Below are positions 25,609 through 34,534 of a stretch of 64,000 nt of DNA, one piece after another. How positions within the stretch are numbered: the stretch's first letter is position 1; every line of letters begins with the position of its first letter. Position numbers and translations under genes: made by a program. Source of the stretch: JASLQO01 sp002327525 (GTDB taxonomy: Bacteria > Pseudomonadota > Gammaproteobacteria > Pseudomonadales > Azotimanducaceae). Below the pieces are notes generated by a model that was not told the origin of the DNA, made no database searches, and saw only the letters and a program-made list of their open reading frames with translations. The stretch lies in NCBI GenBank assembly GCA_030744435.1, contig JASLQO010000013.1, positions 62,001 to 126,000 of the forward strand. Reading direction: 5' to 3'.

Positions 25609-28305
25609 ATGATCGCGCGGATGGGTGCACTGAGAACGTTGTTGGTGGCCGCATGGTGGTTGCTCGCCCTGTGGGCGCATAGCGCGACACCAGAGGACCA
25701 GCCGATTCTCTATGAGACCCACGGCGGTTTTGTGTGCGGACGCGCGGAAGAAACGGGTAAGTGGCGTTGTGAGGGCGCCAGCAACGCGGCGCGTGCTTCC
25801 GCGAGCAAGGAGCGCAGGCGCGAAGCGGCCGATTCCGCGACGCCGCTGGTATCGCCGAAGCCAGAGAAACCCGCTCCACGAGTCACACCCCCTCCCGACG
25901 CGGAACCACCGTCAGCGATCGAGCGTGCACCCGCGTCACCGCCCGTAGCGGCGCAGCCAACGGCAAAGGCAGAATTGCCGCAACGGCCGCACACCCCGTT
26001 TCAGATGCTGGAAGACTTCGCCGCCAGTCTCTGGGTACCGGAGTCGCGGCTTTCCGAGAAGCGGCAGGCCGGCTACTGTGCCGGTGGTTACCTCGAACCC
26101 GCCTACCCCGGCAGGGGCGGCGCTGAAATCGAAACCCTGCCCATCACAGTCGAGGCAGACGGTATTGGCTATGATGTCGGGGAGGAGATTCAGCTCGAGG
26201 GCGATGTCACTCTGTCTCAAGGTGATCGCACGGTGCGAACACGTCGCGCGAGAGTGGACGAGGTGTCGTGGATCGCCCACCTCGAAGGGGGCGTGCGTAT
26301 AGAGGAGCCGGGTTTGATCGCTCAGGGTGAGTCCGCGCAGGTCGATCTGCGTACCCGTGCGGCGGATGTCAGCGAGGCGCAGTTCGTGCTCGTGGAGGGT
26401 GAATTTCGCGGTGATGCGCAGACCATCAAGCGCGACACCGACGGCAACCTCGACATGCAGCGCGCCAGCTTCACGCGCTGCCAGCCAGACAGCGATGGTT
26501 GGGTGCTTAGCGCCCGGGATCTGCATCTGCCGGAAGACGAGGTGTTCGGTACGGCGCGCAACGCCACGATCAGAGTGCACTCCGTACCAGTTTTCTATAC
26601 ACCCTACCTGCTCTTTCCAGTGAGTGATGAGCGTGTGTCAGGATTTTTGTTTCCCGATTTCGGCTATTCCAGCGAAGATGGTTTCGATCTCGCGCTGCCC
26701 TACTATCTGAATCTGGCACCCAGCTACGATGCGACGCTTACCCCCCGCTGGATGAGCGAACGCGGGGTGGGTCTGGAGGCGGAATTTCGCCATCGCTCAT
26801 CCTGGGCGGAGACGAGTCTTGGCGGTGCGTTCCTGACCGAGGACGATCTCTACAATGGCACCCAGTCGCTAGATGACTGGGAAGACGATCTGGCACTTGG
26901 GATGGCTTCACCTTCAGAGTTCGATCCTGCCGATCGCTGGCTGTACAGCATGGATCACAGGGGGCAGCTGGGGCGCTTTCGCACACGCATAGACTACACG
27001 GCGGTTAGTGACCGAGATTACTTTCGCGATCTCGGAACGGATCTCGGGGTATCCAGCCGTATCCAGTTGCAGCGCCTCGGCGAGGTGCGCTACGACCGCG
27101 GTGGGTTCGCCATGCGTTTGTGGGCGCAGCGTTTTCAGCGTCTGGACGAGATCGAGCGGGAGGAATACGAGCGCCTGCCCGAACTGGATGCGAGCTACGT
27201 TTTCGATCTCGGCCCGTTCGATGTCTCCATCGCCGGTGCGCTCGCTTCCTTCGATCGAGACAACGAAGACCAGCTCGGCATAAATGCGTTGGAGGGGGAA
27301 CGCATGCACGTGGAACCACGCATCACCCTGCCGTTCAGCTGGCCGTTCGGCTTTCTCACCATCAGCGGTGGCTACCGGTACACGCGCTATGATCTCGAAT
27401 CCGAGGCAAGCCCGCTCGACGACGATCAGCCGGAACGGTCCATCGGCATGGGTTCGGTGGGCGGGGGACTGTTTTTCGAACGTGATGTCGAGTGGTTTGG
27501 CACGCCGCTGGTGCATACGCTCGAGCCGCGTGCTTATTATCTGTATCAGGAATACGAGGATCAGACCGATCTGCCGCTGTTTGACGCCAAAGAGCTGACG
27601 TTCAACTACATACAACTGTATCGGGACAATCGCTTCACCGGCATCGATCGCATCGGGGATGCCAATCAGCTGTCTGCAGGTGTCACGACGCGATTCTTGA
27701 GCCGGGTGGATGGGCGCGAGTATTTCCGCGCCAGCATCGGTGGGATCGTCTACTTCGAAGACCGCGAGGTCACTTTGCGCGGTACACCGACAGAGGAGGA
27801 GTTCCATTCGACATCCGCCCTCGCCGCGGAGGTCCTCACCCACATCGGCAACTGGCGTTTCGGGGGTAACATCGTGTGGGACCCGCATGACAACGAGGTG
27901 GATGAAAGCGGCGTACTGGTGGGCTTTCAGCCGGACAGCCGGCGCATGCTCAACGTCGGCTACCGCAAGCGTGTCAAAAGCGATATCGAACAGACCGATT
28001 TGTCCGTGTACTGGCCCATTTCGGAACGCTTCTCGGTGTTCGGCCGATGGAACTATGATCTAGTCAGCGCTCGAACTATTGAGGTGTTTGGCGGAATCGA
28101 GTACAACGACTGCTGCTGGCAGATACGTCTGATTTCGAGACGTTTTCTGGATGCACCGAGCAACGATTTCACGAACGTGGAACCCGATGATGGCATCTTT
28201 CTCCAGATCGGCTTCCGGGGACTCGGCGGTTTCGGCAACCGCATCGAATCGGTACTCCAGCGCGGTATCCGCGGCTATCGAACGGAGAACTTCATTGCGT
28301 ACTAA
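25609..28305 (+). CDS. lptD: LPS-assembly protein LptD
   Basis: The outer-membrane beta-barrel that, with LptE, inserts LPS into the outer leaflet. The 898 residues begin with a signal peptide (residues 1 to about 25, LLVAAWWLLALWAHS). A low-complexity Pro/Ala linker follows, then the OstA/LptA-like jellyroll domain (GDVTLSQGDRTVRTRRARVD, LEGGVRIEEPG) and a long barrel domain. Cysteines at about 43 and 54, 157 and 290, and the adjacent pair Cys835/836 (YNDCCWQI) are the expected partners for the inter-domain disulfides, which depend on Dsb and SurA-type factors. The start is ATG 25609. surA overlaps its 3' end. Confidence 0.96.
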   Translation: MIARMGALRTLLVAAWWLLALWAHSATPEDQPILYETHGGFVCGRAEETGKWRCEGASNAARASASKERRREAADSATPLVSPKPEKPAPRVTPPPDAEPPSAIERAPASPPVAAQPTAKAELPQRPHTPFQMLEDFAASLWVPESRLSEKRQAGYCAGGYLEPAYPGRGGAEIETLPITVEADGIGYDVGEEIQLEGDVTLSQGDRTVRTRRARVDEVSWIAHLEGGVRIEEPGLIAQGESAQVDLRTRAADVSEAQFVLVEGEFRGDAQTIKRDTDGNLDMQRASFTRCQPDSDGWVLSARDLHLPEDEVFGTARNATIRVHSVPVFYTPYLLFPVSDERVSGFLFPDFGYSSEDGFDLALPYYLNLAPSYDATLTPRWMSERGVGLEAEFRHRSSWAETSLGGAFLTEDDLYNGTQSLDDWEDDLALGMASPSEFDPADRWLYSMDHRGQLGRFRTRIDYTAVSDRDYFRDLGTDLGVSSRIQLQRLGEVRYDRGGFAMRLWAQRFQRLDEIEREEYERLPELDASYVFDLGPFDVSIAGALASFDRDNEDQLGINALEGERMHVEPRITLPFSWPFGFLTISGGYRYTRYDLESEASPLDDDQPERSIGMGSVGGGLFFERDVEWFGTPLVHTLEPRAYYLYQEYEDQTDLPLFDAKELTFNYIQLYRDNRFTGIDRIGDANQLSAGVTTRFLSRVDGREYFRASIGGIVYFEDREVTLRGTPTEEEFHSTSALAAEVLTHIGNWRFGGNIVWDPHDNEVDESGVLVGFQPDSRRMLNVGYRKRVKSDIEQTDLSVYWPISERFSVFGRWNYDLVSARTIEVFGGIEYNDCCWQIRLISRRFLDAPSNDFTNVEPDDGIFLQIGFRGLGGFGNRIESVLQRGIRGYRTENFIAY

Positions 28306-29584
28306 TCGTGGTATTTCGGCTCCGGCCTGCGTGGCCCTGGTATTCATGGCTAGCCTGGTGCACGCGGCTTACCGCGAACTGGATACTATCGTCGCCGTCG
28401 TCGACGACGATGTCGTACTCGCCTCTGAGCTGCTCAGCCGGCTCGAGACCGTGCAGGAGCAGATCCAGGCACGCAACATGCAGATGCCGCCGCAGGATGT
28501 GCTGCTCAGCCAGCTCATGGAAAGGCTTATTGTCGAGAACATACAGCTGCAGCATGCTGAACGCCGAGGCGTGGAGATCGACGATGAAACACTGACCCGC
28601 GCGGTGATGAATTTTGCCGAGGGCAATGGTATGAACCTTGAGCAGTTTCAGCAGGCATTGCTCGACGATGGGCTCAGCTATCGTGAGTTCCGCGAGGAGA
28701 TCCGACGCGAGATGATGATCTCGAGACTGCAGCGCAACCTCGTGAGCCGGCGCATCTCCATCAATGAAAAGGAAGTCGACGACCTGCTCAACTCACCCTA
28801 CTACCAACAGCTTTTGTCGGACGAGTTCCGTGTGGGACACATACTGCTGGAAATCAGCCAGAATGCGAGCGAAGAAGTAGTGGCCGAGGCGCATGAGCGG
28901 GCCCGACGTATCGTTGCCAACCTGCGCGAGGGTGCGGACTTCAGTCAGACGGCCATGGCGGAATCAGCCGGTGCGAGAGCATTGGAAGGGGGCGATCTGG
29001 GCTGGCGGAAGGCGGGCGAATTACCGAGTTTGTTTGCTGAGCAGATACTCAACCTCGAGGTAGGTGAAACCGCGGCTGCCATTCCCAGCCCGAGCGGGAT
29101 CCACATCATCCAGCTTTTGGAGAAACGCGGCGCTGGAACCCAACGGGAACACCAGACGCAGGCGCGCCACATTCTCGTGCAACCGTCGGAGATCCGTACA
29201 CCGGAGCAGACCGAGACGCTCATCCGTGAACTTCACACGCAGCTCGAGGAAGGCGCGGACTTCTGCACCCTGGCTGAGGAACACTCGGAAGATCCCGGTA
29301 GCGCGTTGAACTGCGGTGACCTCGGCTGGACCACGGGCGATCAATTCGTCGAGCGTTTCGTGGCAGTCATGAACGATACGGAGGTCGGTGGGCGCAGCGA
29401 ACCGTTCCAGTCGCGCTATGGCTGGCATGTCCTGGAAGTGCAGGATCGCCGTGAACAGGACATGAGTGAGGAGACCAGGCGCAATATGGCGTTGCAGATT
29501 CTCCATCAACGGCGCTTCGACGAGGAACTGCAGGAGTGGCTGAAGGAAATTCGCGACGAGGCTTTCGTCGAAATCAGGCTCTAG
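28295..29584 (+). CDS. surA: Periplasmic peptidyl-prolyl isomerase/chaperone SurA
   Basis: A chaperone for outer-membrane proteins, including LptD, encoded just upstream. The 429 residues consist of a signal peptide ending VHA/AYREL, the N-terminal SurA domain (IVAVVDDDVVLASEL), and two parvulin-type PPIase domains. The first is around residues 175-275 (FRVGHILLEIS, GGDLGWRKAGELP) and the second around 285-385 (QARHILVQPSEI, ALNCGDLGWTTGDQFV). A C-terminal helix follows. The start is TTG at 28295 behind CGGAGAAC, overlapping the lptD stop by 11 bases. The frame extends further upstream, but that part is shadow of lptD. Confidence 0.95.
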   Translation: MRTNRGISAPACVALVFMASLVHAAYRELDTIVAVVDDDVVLASELLSRLETVQEQIQARNMQMPPQDVLLSQLMERLIVENIQLQHAERRGVEIDDETLTRAVMNFAEGNGMNLEQFQQALLDDGLSYREFREEIRREMMISRLQRNLVSRRISINEKEVDDLLNSPYYQQLLSDEFRVGHILLEISQNASEEVVAEAHERARRIVANLREGADFSQTAMAESAGARALEGGDLGWRKAGELPSLFAEQILNLEVGETAAAIPSPSGIHIIQLLEKRGAGTQREHQTQARHILVQPSEIRTPEQTETLIRELHTQLEEGADFCTLAEEHSEDPGSALNCGDLGWTTGDQFVERFVAVMNDTEVGGRSEPFQSRYGWHVLEVQDRREQDMSEETRRNMALQILHQRRFDEELQEWLKEIRDEAFVEIRL

Positions 29585-29590
29585 TGGGCC

Positions 29591-30553
29591 ATGGGGCGTG
29601 AGGCCACGCTGGCTGTCACGCCGGGTGAGCCTGCCGGTATCGGGCCGGATCTGCTCATTCGCCTAGCGCAGAATCAGCGCGACGAATACTGGGTCGCCAT
29701 AGCGGATGCGGGTATGCTCGAGCAGCGCGCCCGCCAGCTAGGGCTTACGCTGCGGATAAGCGAGGCGGCGACCCGCGATGCGGGCAGCCTGTGCGTGCGG
29801 CATATTGCCCTCTCAGAGCCTGTGTCACCCGGCATCCTCAACGTGGCCAACGTGGAGGGGCTGATGTCCGCTCTTTTGTACGCGGCGGATGGCTGTGTGA
29901 AGGGCGAATTCGATGCACTGGTCACCGGTCCCATGCAGAAGTCCATTGTCGTCGAGTCCGGCCGCGCTTTCAGCGGGCACACAGAGTTTCTTCAGCGACA
30001 TGCGGGTGTGGAAGACGTGCTGATGCTGCTGGTGGCCGGTGCGCTGCGTGTGGCGGTGGTTACCACGCATATCCCGCTACGCGACGTTGCCGATGCGATC
30101 GACCGGCCGCTGCTCGAGAGCAAGCTGCATCTGCTGCTCGCCGGTCTCAAGCAGTATTTCGACATTGCCTTGCCTCGTGTCGCGGTGACGGGGCTCAATC
30201 CGCATGCGGGGGAGGATGGTCATCTCGGCTCGGAGGAGAAGATGATCATCGAACCGGTATGCGAAGCGTTCAGGGCTCGGGGTGCGAAGATTCTGGGGCC
30301 GTTACCCTCGGATACGGCCTTCGTCCCCGGTGCGCTGGCGTCTTTTGATGCCGTGCTGGCCATGTATCACGATCAGGGATTGCCGGTGTTGAAGCACGCC
30401 GGATTCGGTCGCGCAGTGAACGTCACGCTGGGCCTTCCCTACCTGCGGACCTCCGTGGACCATGGTACGGCGCTGGATCTAGCCGGCACCATGCACGCCG
30501 ACACCGGCAGTATGGCGGCCGCGATCGAACTCGCTGGCCGCAATCGGGCATGA
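29591..30553 (+). CDS. pdxA: 4-hydroxythreonine-4-phosphate dehydrogenase
   Basis: PdxA oxidises 4-phosphohydroxy-L-threonine in pyridoxal phosphate synthesis. The 320 residues show LAVTPGEPAGIGPDLLIRLA, FSGHTEFLQRHAGVEDVLML, the metal-binding His in VVTTHIPLRDV, GLNPHAGEDGHLGSEE, and MYHDQGLPVLKHAGFG. The start ATG at 29591 is seven bases after surA. Its stop overlaps rsmA as ATGA. Confidence 0.96.
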   Translation: MGREATLAVTPGEPAGIGPDLLIRLAQNQRDEYWVAIADAGMLEQRARQLGLTLRISEAATRDAGSLCVRHIALSEPVSPGILNVANVEGLMSALLYAADGCVKGEFDALVTGPMQKSIVVESGRAFSGHTEFLQRHAGVEDVLMLLVAGALRVAVVTTHIPLRDVADAIDRPLLESKLHLLLAGLKQYFDIALPRVAVTGLNPHAGEDGHLGSEEKMIIEPVCEAFRARGAKILGPLPSDTAFVPGALASFDAVLAMYHDQGLPVLKHAGFGRAVNVTLGLPYLRTSVDHGTALDLAGTMHADTGSMAAAIELAGRNRA

Positions 30554-31320
30554 GAGCGCGCAAGCGTTTCGGTCAGCACTTTCTTCATGACACGGGTGTG
30601 CTCGACCGCATCGCGGCCGCCGTGAACGTGCGTCCAGGCGATGCGGTACTCGAAATCGGGCCGGGCCGGGGGGCCTTGACGGAGACGCTGACCGGTGTGG
30701 CCTCGCGTTATGTCGCCATCGAGATCGATCGTAACCTCGCGCCTTTCGTACGCCAGCGCTTCCCGCGCATAGAAGTGGTGACCGGCGATGTGCTGAAGTT
30801 GCCACTCGATGAGCTGTTGTCGGGTGAACGCTGGAGAGTGGTCGGGAATCTCCCGTACAACATCACATCCCCGGTGTTGCTGAAGCTGCTCGGCCAACTC
30901 GATGCTATCCGGGATATGCACTTCATGATCCAGCGTGAGGTTGCCCTGCGTCTCGCGGCTGACCCGGGTAACAAGGCCTGGGGCAGGCTCACCGTCATGG
31001 TGCGGCACGAGTGTGATGTGATCCGCCTTTTCGATGTCGCACCGGGCAGCTTCACGCCACCTCCGGCGGTGCAATCCTCCGTCATCAGGGTGCTGCCTAG
31101 AGCCGGAGGTGCGCGCGCTGACAGCCGGAGCCATTTCGAGGAAGTGGTTCGCCACGCATTCTCGCAACGGCGTAAACGGATGGCAAATGCACTGCGCGGG
31201 CTCGGCGTAGACTTCGATATCGCACAGGTCGATCCCGGGTTGCGAGCGGACGCATTGTCGGTCGATGATTTCGTGCGGCTCGCCAACACGATTGGATCCA
31301 AGAGGATCGAAGAGGGCTGA
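30550..31320 (+). CDS. rsmA: 16S rRNA dimethyladenosine transferase
   Basis: RsmA (KsgA) dimethylates two adjacent adenosines in the 3' hairpin of 16S rRNA late in 30S assembly. The 256 residues contain RKRFGQHFLHDTGVLDRIAA, the SAM motif LEIGPGRGALTETL, VVTGDVLKLPL and the catalytic NLPYNITSPVLLKLL. The ATG at 30550 overlaps the pdxA stop, and its own stop overlaps the apaG start (TGATG). Confidence 0.97.
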   Translation: MRARKRFGQHFLHDTGVLDRIAAAVNVRPGDAVLEIGPGRGALTETLTGVASRYVAIEIDRNLAPFVRQRFPRIEVVTGDVLKLPLDELLSGERWRVVGNLPYNITSPVLLKLLGQLDAIRDMHFMIQREVALRLAADPGNKAWGRLTVMVRHECDVIRLFDVAPGSFTPPPAVQSSVIRVLPRAGGARADSRSHFEEVVRHAFSQRRKRMANALRGLGVDFDIAQVDPGLRADALSVDDFVRLANTIGSKRIEEG

Positions 31321-31688
31321 TGTCGGGAATCGAGATTGAGACACACAGCTGGTTCGTTGAAAAGGAGTCGGATCCGGAGCACGGCCACTATGTGTTCGCG
31401 TACACGATCACGATCAGCAACTCTGGCGCGATGCCAGGTCAATTGCTGAGCCGGCACTGGTTTGTTACCGACGGTGCGGATCAGGTGGAGGAAGTGGAAG
31501 GACCGGGCGTGGTCGGCAAACAACCTCGTCTCGAGGGAGGTGAGTCTTTTCGCTATACCAGCGCCGCCGTGCTTGGCACTCCGGTAGGCAGCATGTACGG
31601 CAGTTACGAGTTCAGGCGTGACGACGACACACGCTTTCGCGTGCTCATACCCGCCTTCACGCTCGCCGTGCCGAGTGCGATTCACTGA
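31320..31688 (+). CDS. apaG: ApaG domain protein
   Basis: A 122-residue immunoglobulin-like-fold protein (formerly CorD) of uncertain role. Family motifs: GHYVFAYTITISNSG, LLSRHWFVTDGADQVEEVEG, VVGKQPRLEGGESFRYTSAA and MYGSYEF. It is overlapped at both ends, by rsmA and by apaH, through TGATG junctions, so the whole set is translationally coupled. Confidence 0.96.
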   Translation: MSGIEIETHSWFVEKESDPEHGHYVFAYTITISNSGAMPGQLLSRHWFVTDGADQVEEVEGPGVVGKQPRLEGGESFRYTSAAVLGTPVGSMYGSYEFRRDDDTRFRVLIPAFTLAVPSAIH

Positions 31689-32497
31689 TGGCCACGTATG
31701 CCATCGGCGACATCCAGGGTTGCTATGCGGAATTCAACGACTTACTGGAGAGGGTCGCGTTTAGCCCCGAGCAGGATCGGTTGTGGCTGCTCGGCGATCT
31801 GGTCAACAGGGGTCCGGATTCCCTCGGCGTGCTGCGCATGGTCAGCCGTCTTCGAGAAGCGTCGGTCGTGTGTGTGCTCGGTAATCACGATCTGCATATG
31901 CTCGCTATCGTCTACGGCGGGCATAGTGCCAATCGCGGCGACACGTTTCAGGACGTATTGGCAGCACACGATTGCGTCGAGCTTGCCGACTGGCTGAGGC
32001 AGCAGAAGCTCTTTCACTGGGAGCCGGAATCGGGGTATGCCATGGCACATGCCGGTGTACCACCGATGTGGACATTCCCGGAGGCGCGTCGCCACTCGGC
32101 GGAAGTGATGCAGGTGATCAACGGAAAACACCGCATTCGCTACTTTCGGGATTTGTATGGCAACGAACCGGGCGTATGGGATGAGATGCTCGAGGATATG
32201 CCGCGTTGGCGCGTCATAACAAACTATTTCACACGCATGCGGCTGATCGCCGAAAACGGGCGGCTCAACTTTTCGCACAAGGGAAGCCCGAGTGATGCGC
32301 CTCCCGGGTGGGTGCCCTGGTTCGAGCGAGCGCCCGCCGTGGCCGATACGCTGCTCTTTGGCCATTGGGCAGCACTCGAAGGCCACACGGGACGCTTGGA
32401 TGTATTGAGCCTCGACACAGGGTGCGTCTGGGGACGTACGATGACCGCTCTGTGCCTTGAAACCGGTGAGCTTTGCCAGGTTTCTGCACGTTCATAA
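31688..32497 (+). CDS. apaH: Symmetrical diadenosine tetraphosphatase
   Basis: ApaH hydrolyses Ap4A, and Np4-capped RNAs, symmetrically. The 269-residue PPP-family phosphoesterase has the metal-binding motifs ATYAIGDIQGCYAEF, LLGDLVNRGPDSLGVLRM and VLGNHDLHML, plus FGHWAALEGHT. It ends the lptD-apaH operon. The 281 bases after it hold no gene I can support; they lead to the prkA/yeaH/spoVR remnant. Confidence 0.97.
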   Translation: MATYAIGDIQGCYAEFNDLLERVAFSPEQDRLWLLGDLVNRGPDSLGVLRMVSRLREASVVCVLGNHDLHMLAIVYGGHSANRGDTFQDVLAAHDCVELADWLRQQKLFHWEPESGYAMAHAGVPPMWTFPEARRHSAEVMQVINGKHRIRYFRDLYGNEPGVWDEMLEDMPRWRVITNYFTRMRLIAENGRLNFSHKGSPSDAPPGWVPWFERAPAVADTLLFGHWAALEGHTGRLDVLSLDTGCVWGRTMTALCLETGELCQVSARS

Positions 32498-32778
32498 CTC
32501 GTTGTTTTTCCTAAATTAGATCTGTCCTACGATCCGATACGACCCGCCCGTAACGCCCGTTCTACGGTTCACCGGCCCGTGCTTCTCTCGCCATGGCGGA
32601 ACGTCACACAGTTCAAGCTACCCAAAAGAACTAAGACGTAGTTTTAGTAACGCAACACTTTTATAGGGTTGCCTGGCCTCGGGCCTTCTTGAGAAGTAAA
32701 ACGCCTCTTTCGATGGACAGGCAAGCAAGCTCTAAGCGGCAGTGGCGCGCGCCATGAAGCTGTAAAGGAGAGCAAGCA

Positions 32779-33420
32779 ATGGGTGTATTTGAGCACTACC
32801 AGGAACGCTTCGACGCGACCGAGGTGGCGGCCCATCCCGTACACGTGATGTGCGTCCTCGAACAGCAGATCGAGCAGGAACAGTATCCGCAGAAGGTGCG
32901 CGACCGTTACGTGGGCTTCATCAAGGAATACCTGGCACCGAACTATGTAGAATTCATCGGCAAGGAGATTCAGACCGCCTATCTCAAGCCCTACTCGGAG
33001 TACGGGCAGAACATATTCGACCGCTATGTCACCTACGCGGATTTCTGGATTCAGGATCGGGAGTTCCGCGATCCGGAGACGGGTGACATCCTGGATCGTG
33101 TTTCGCTGAACGAGGAACTGGAGAAAATCGAGAAGCTGGACAGACGCATCCCCCGCGTTCCATTCATCGACGACAACGATCTGCGCCATAATCTGCACCT
33201 GAAACGCCCGGTGCCGACCTCCCAGGCGGTGATGTTCTGCCTGATGGACGTGTCCGGATCGTTGGATCAGTCCATCAAGGACATCGCCAAACGATTCTAT
33301 CTGCTGCTCTACATGTTCCTGAAGCACCTGCATCGCCTCTGGGGCTTCCCCGTGAGCATCGATTCGGTATGGGAGGAGAAGGCCGTGGCGACCAACTGCT
33401 GTCCGCCTGATGCGGCCTGA
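32779..33420 (+). pseudogene. Collapsed prkA-yeaH-spoVR operon: one in-frame chimeric ORF
   Basis: A 213-codon frame that joins pieces of three adjacent stress-response genes. Residues 1-14 (MGVFEHYQERFDAT) are the N-terminus of serine protein kinase PrkA/YeaG. Residues 15-119 are PrkA's C-terminal domain (FIGKEIQTAYL, YGQNIFDRYVTYADFWIQD, ELEKIEK). Residues 120-180 are the centre of YeaH/DUF444 (RVPFIDDNDLR, SQAVMFCLMDVSGSLDQS, IAKRFYLLLY). Residues 181-213 are the C-terminus of SpoVR/YcgB (KHLHRLWGFPV, NCCPP). The PrkA Walker motifs, the kinase core, most of YeaH and almost all of SpoVR are gone. All three junctions keep the frame, and a good ribosome-binding site (AAAGGAGAGC) precedes the ATG, so a hybrid peptide may still be made. 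As I recall, these genes lie between apaH and cca in Pseudomonas too, so the locus is the ancestral one. Confidence 0.85.
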
Positions 33421-33481
33421 GCGCTACCGTAGAGAACCCGAAGCGCTTGAACTTACCTCGCAAGGGGTTTTGGATAGCGCC

Positions 33482-34534
33482 ATGGAAGTCTATCTCGTAG
33501 GCGGTGCGGTACGCGATGAGTTGCTCGGACTGGCGGTGTCCGAGCACGACTGGGTGGTCGTCGGCAGCAGCCCCGAGGCGATGCTGGAAGCCGGTTTCCG
33601 GCAGGTCGGGCGCGACTTTCCCGTGTTTTTACACCCCGAGACGCATGACGAATGGGCGCTGGCGCGTACCGAGCGCAAGGTGGGCGCGGGACACACCGGT
33701 TTTGTCTGTCATGCCGGTCCCGATGTGACGCTGGAGGAAGATCTGGCGCGGCGTGATCTCACCATCAACGCCATGGCTCGTACGGAATCGGGCGGGATCG
33801 TCGACCTGTTCGGCGGCCGTCGTGATCTGGAGGGGGGTTGGCTGCGGCACGTTTCACCGGCCTTCGTGGAAGACCCGCTGCGAGTGTTTCGCGTGGCGCG
33901 CTTCGCTGCGAGCATGCCTGGGTTTCGAGTCGCCCCGGAAACCGTAGAGATCATGCGCGGTATGCGCGATGTCCTGGACGAGCTGGCCGCGGAGCGCGTC
34001 TTCACCGAGTTCAGGAAGGCATTGGATGCACCGGCCCCGGAGCGCTTCCTGGAGGTGTTGCGCGGTGCCGGTTGCCTCTATGCCTGGTTGGGCGAACTGT
34101 GGGCGGTGGACGACCTGCCGGGGCGCGATGCGCTCGGTCGTTTCGGTCATCTGGGCATTGTTCTGGGTGAGGCCAGCATCGGCAAATTGGGCAGACGCAT
34201 CAAGGTACCGAACGATTTTGCGCGGTTGGCGCGACAGATGGCGCGACACGGAGAGGTACTATCGAAATGGCGCGATGCGGGACCGGAGGTCCTGTACGAC
34301 GCCGCCGAATCCATACTCATTCGCAGTGGCGCCCACTGGCTGGATGTGGTTCTCGATGCGCTTGTCGATTCGGCCTCACTCCCGGATCTCGAGGCGTTGC
34401 GCGAAATTCTGCTGCGTCTGCCGAAGATCGGGGACGGGGCCCGCTACATCGATGAAGGCCTTCAGGGCCCGGAGATTGGTAGGCGGATTCGGATGGAGCG
34501 CATCGACTATCTCCGCACAGCGACGGGAGGCTAA
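33482..34534 (+). CDS. cca: CCA tRNA nucleotidyltransferase
   Basis: Adds or repairs the 3'-CCA of tRNAs. The 350 residues begin MEVYLVGGAVRDELLGL (family start), with the active-site carboxylates in SEHDWVVVGS, then EEDLARRDLTINAMA, DLFGGRRDLEGGWLRHV and FVEDPLRVFRVARFAA. The C-terminal part lacks a clear HD phosphohydrolase domain and is shorter than E. coli Cca (about 412), so it resembles the shorter class. I took ATG 33482; the open frame to 33410 has no homology. Its end overlaps the convergent tsaD by four bases. Confidence 0.93.
   Translation: MEVYLVGGAVRDELLGLAVSEHDWVVVGSSPEAMLEAGFRQVGRDFPVFLHPETHDEWALARTERKVGAGHTGFVCHAGPDVTLEEDLARRDLTINAMARTESGGIVDLFGGRRDLEGGWLRHVSPAFVEDPLRVFRVARFAASMPGFRVAPETVEIMRGMRDVLDELAAERVFTEFRKALDAPAPERFLEVLRGAGCLYAWLGELWAVDDLPGRDALGRFGHLGIVLGEASIGKLGRRIKVPNDFARLARQMARHGEVLSKWRDAGPEVLYDAAESILIRSGAHWLDVVLDALVDSASLPDLEALREILLRLPKIGDGARYIDEGLQGPEIGRRIRMERIDYLRTATGG

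Noticed and set aside
33410..33481. N-terminal extension of cca from 33410
   Set aside because: The family start is MEVYLVGGAVRDELL at 33482; the extra 24 residues have no homology that I recognise.
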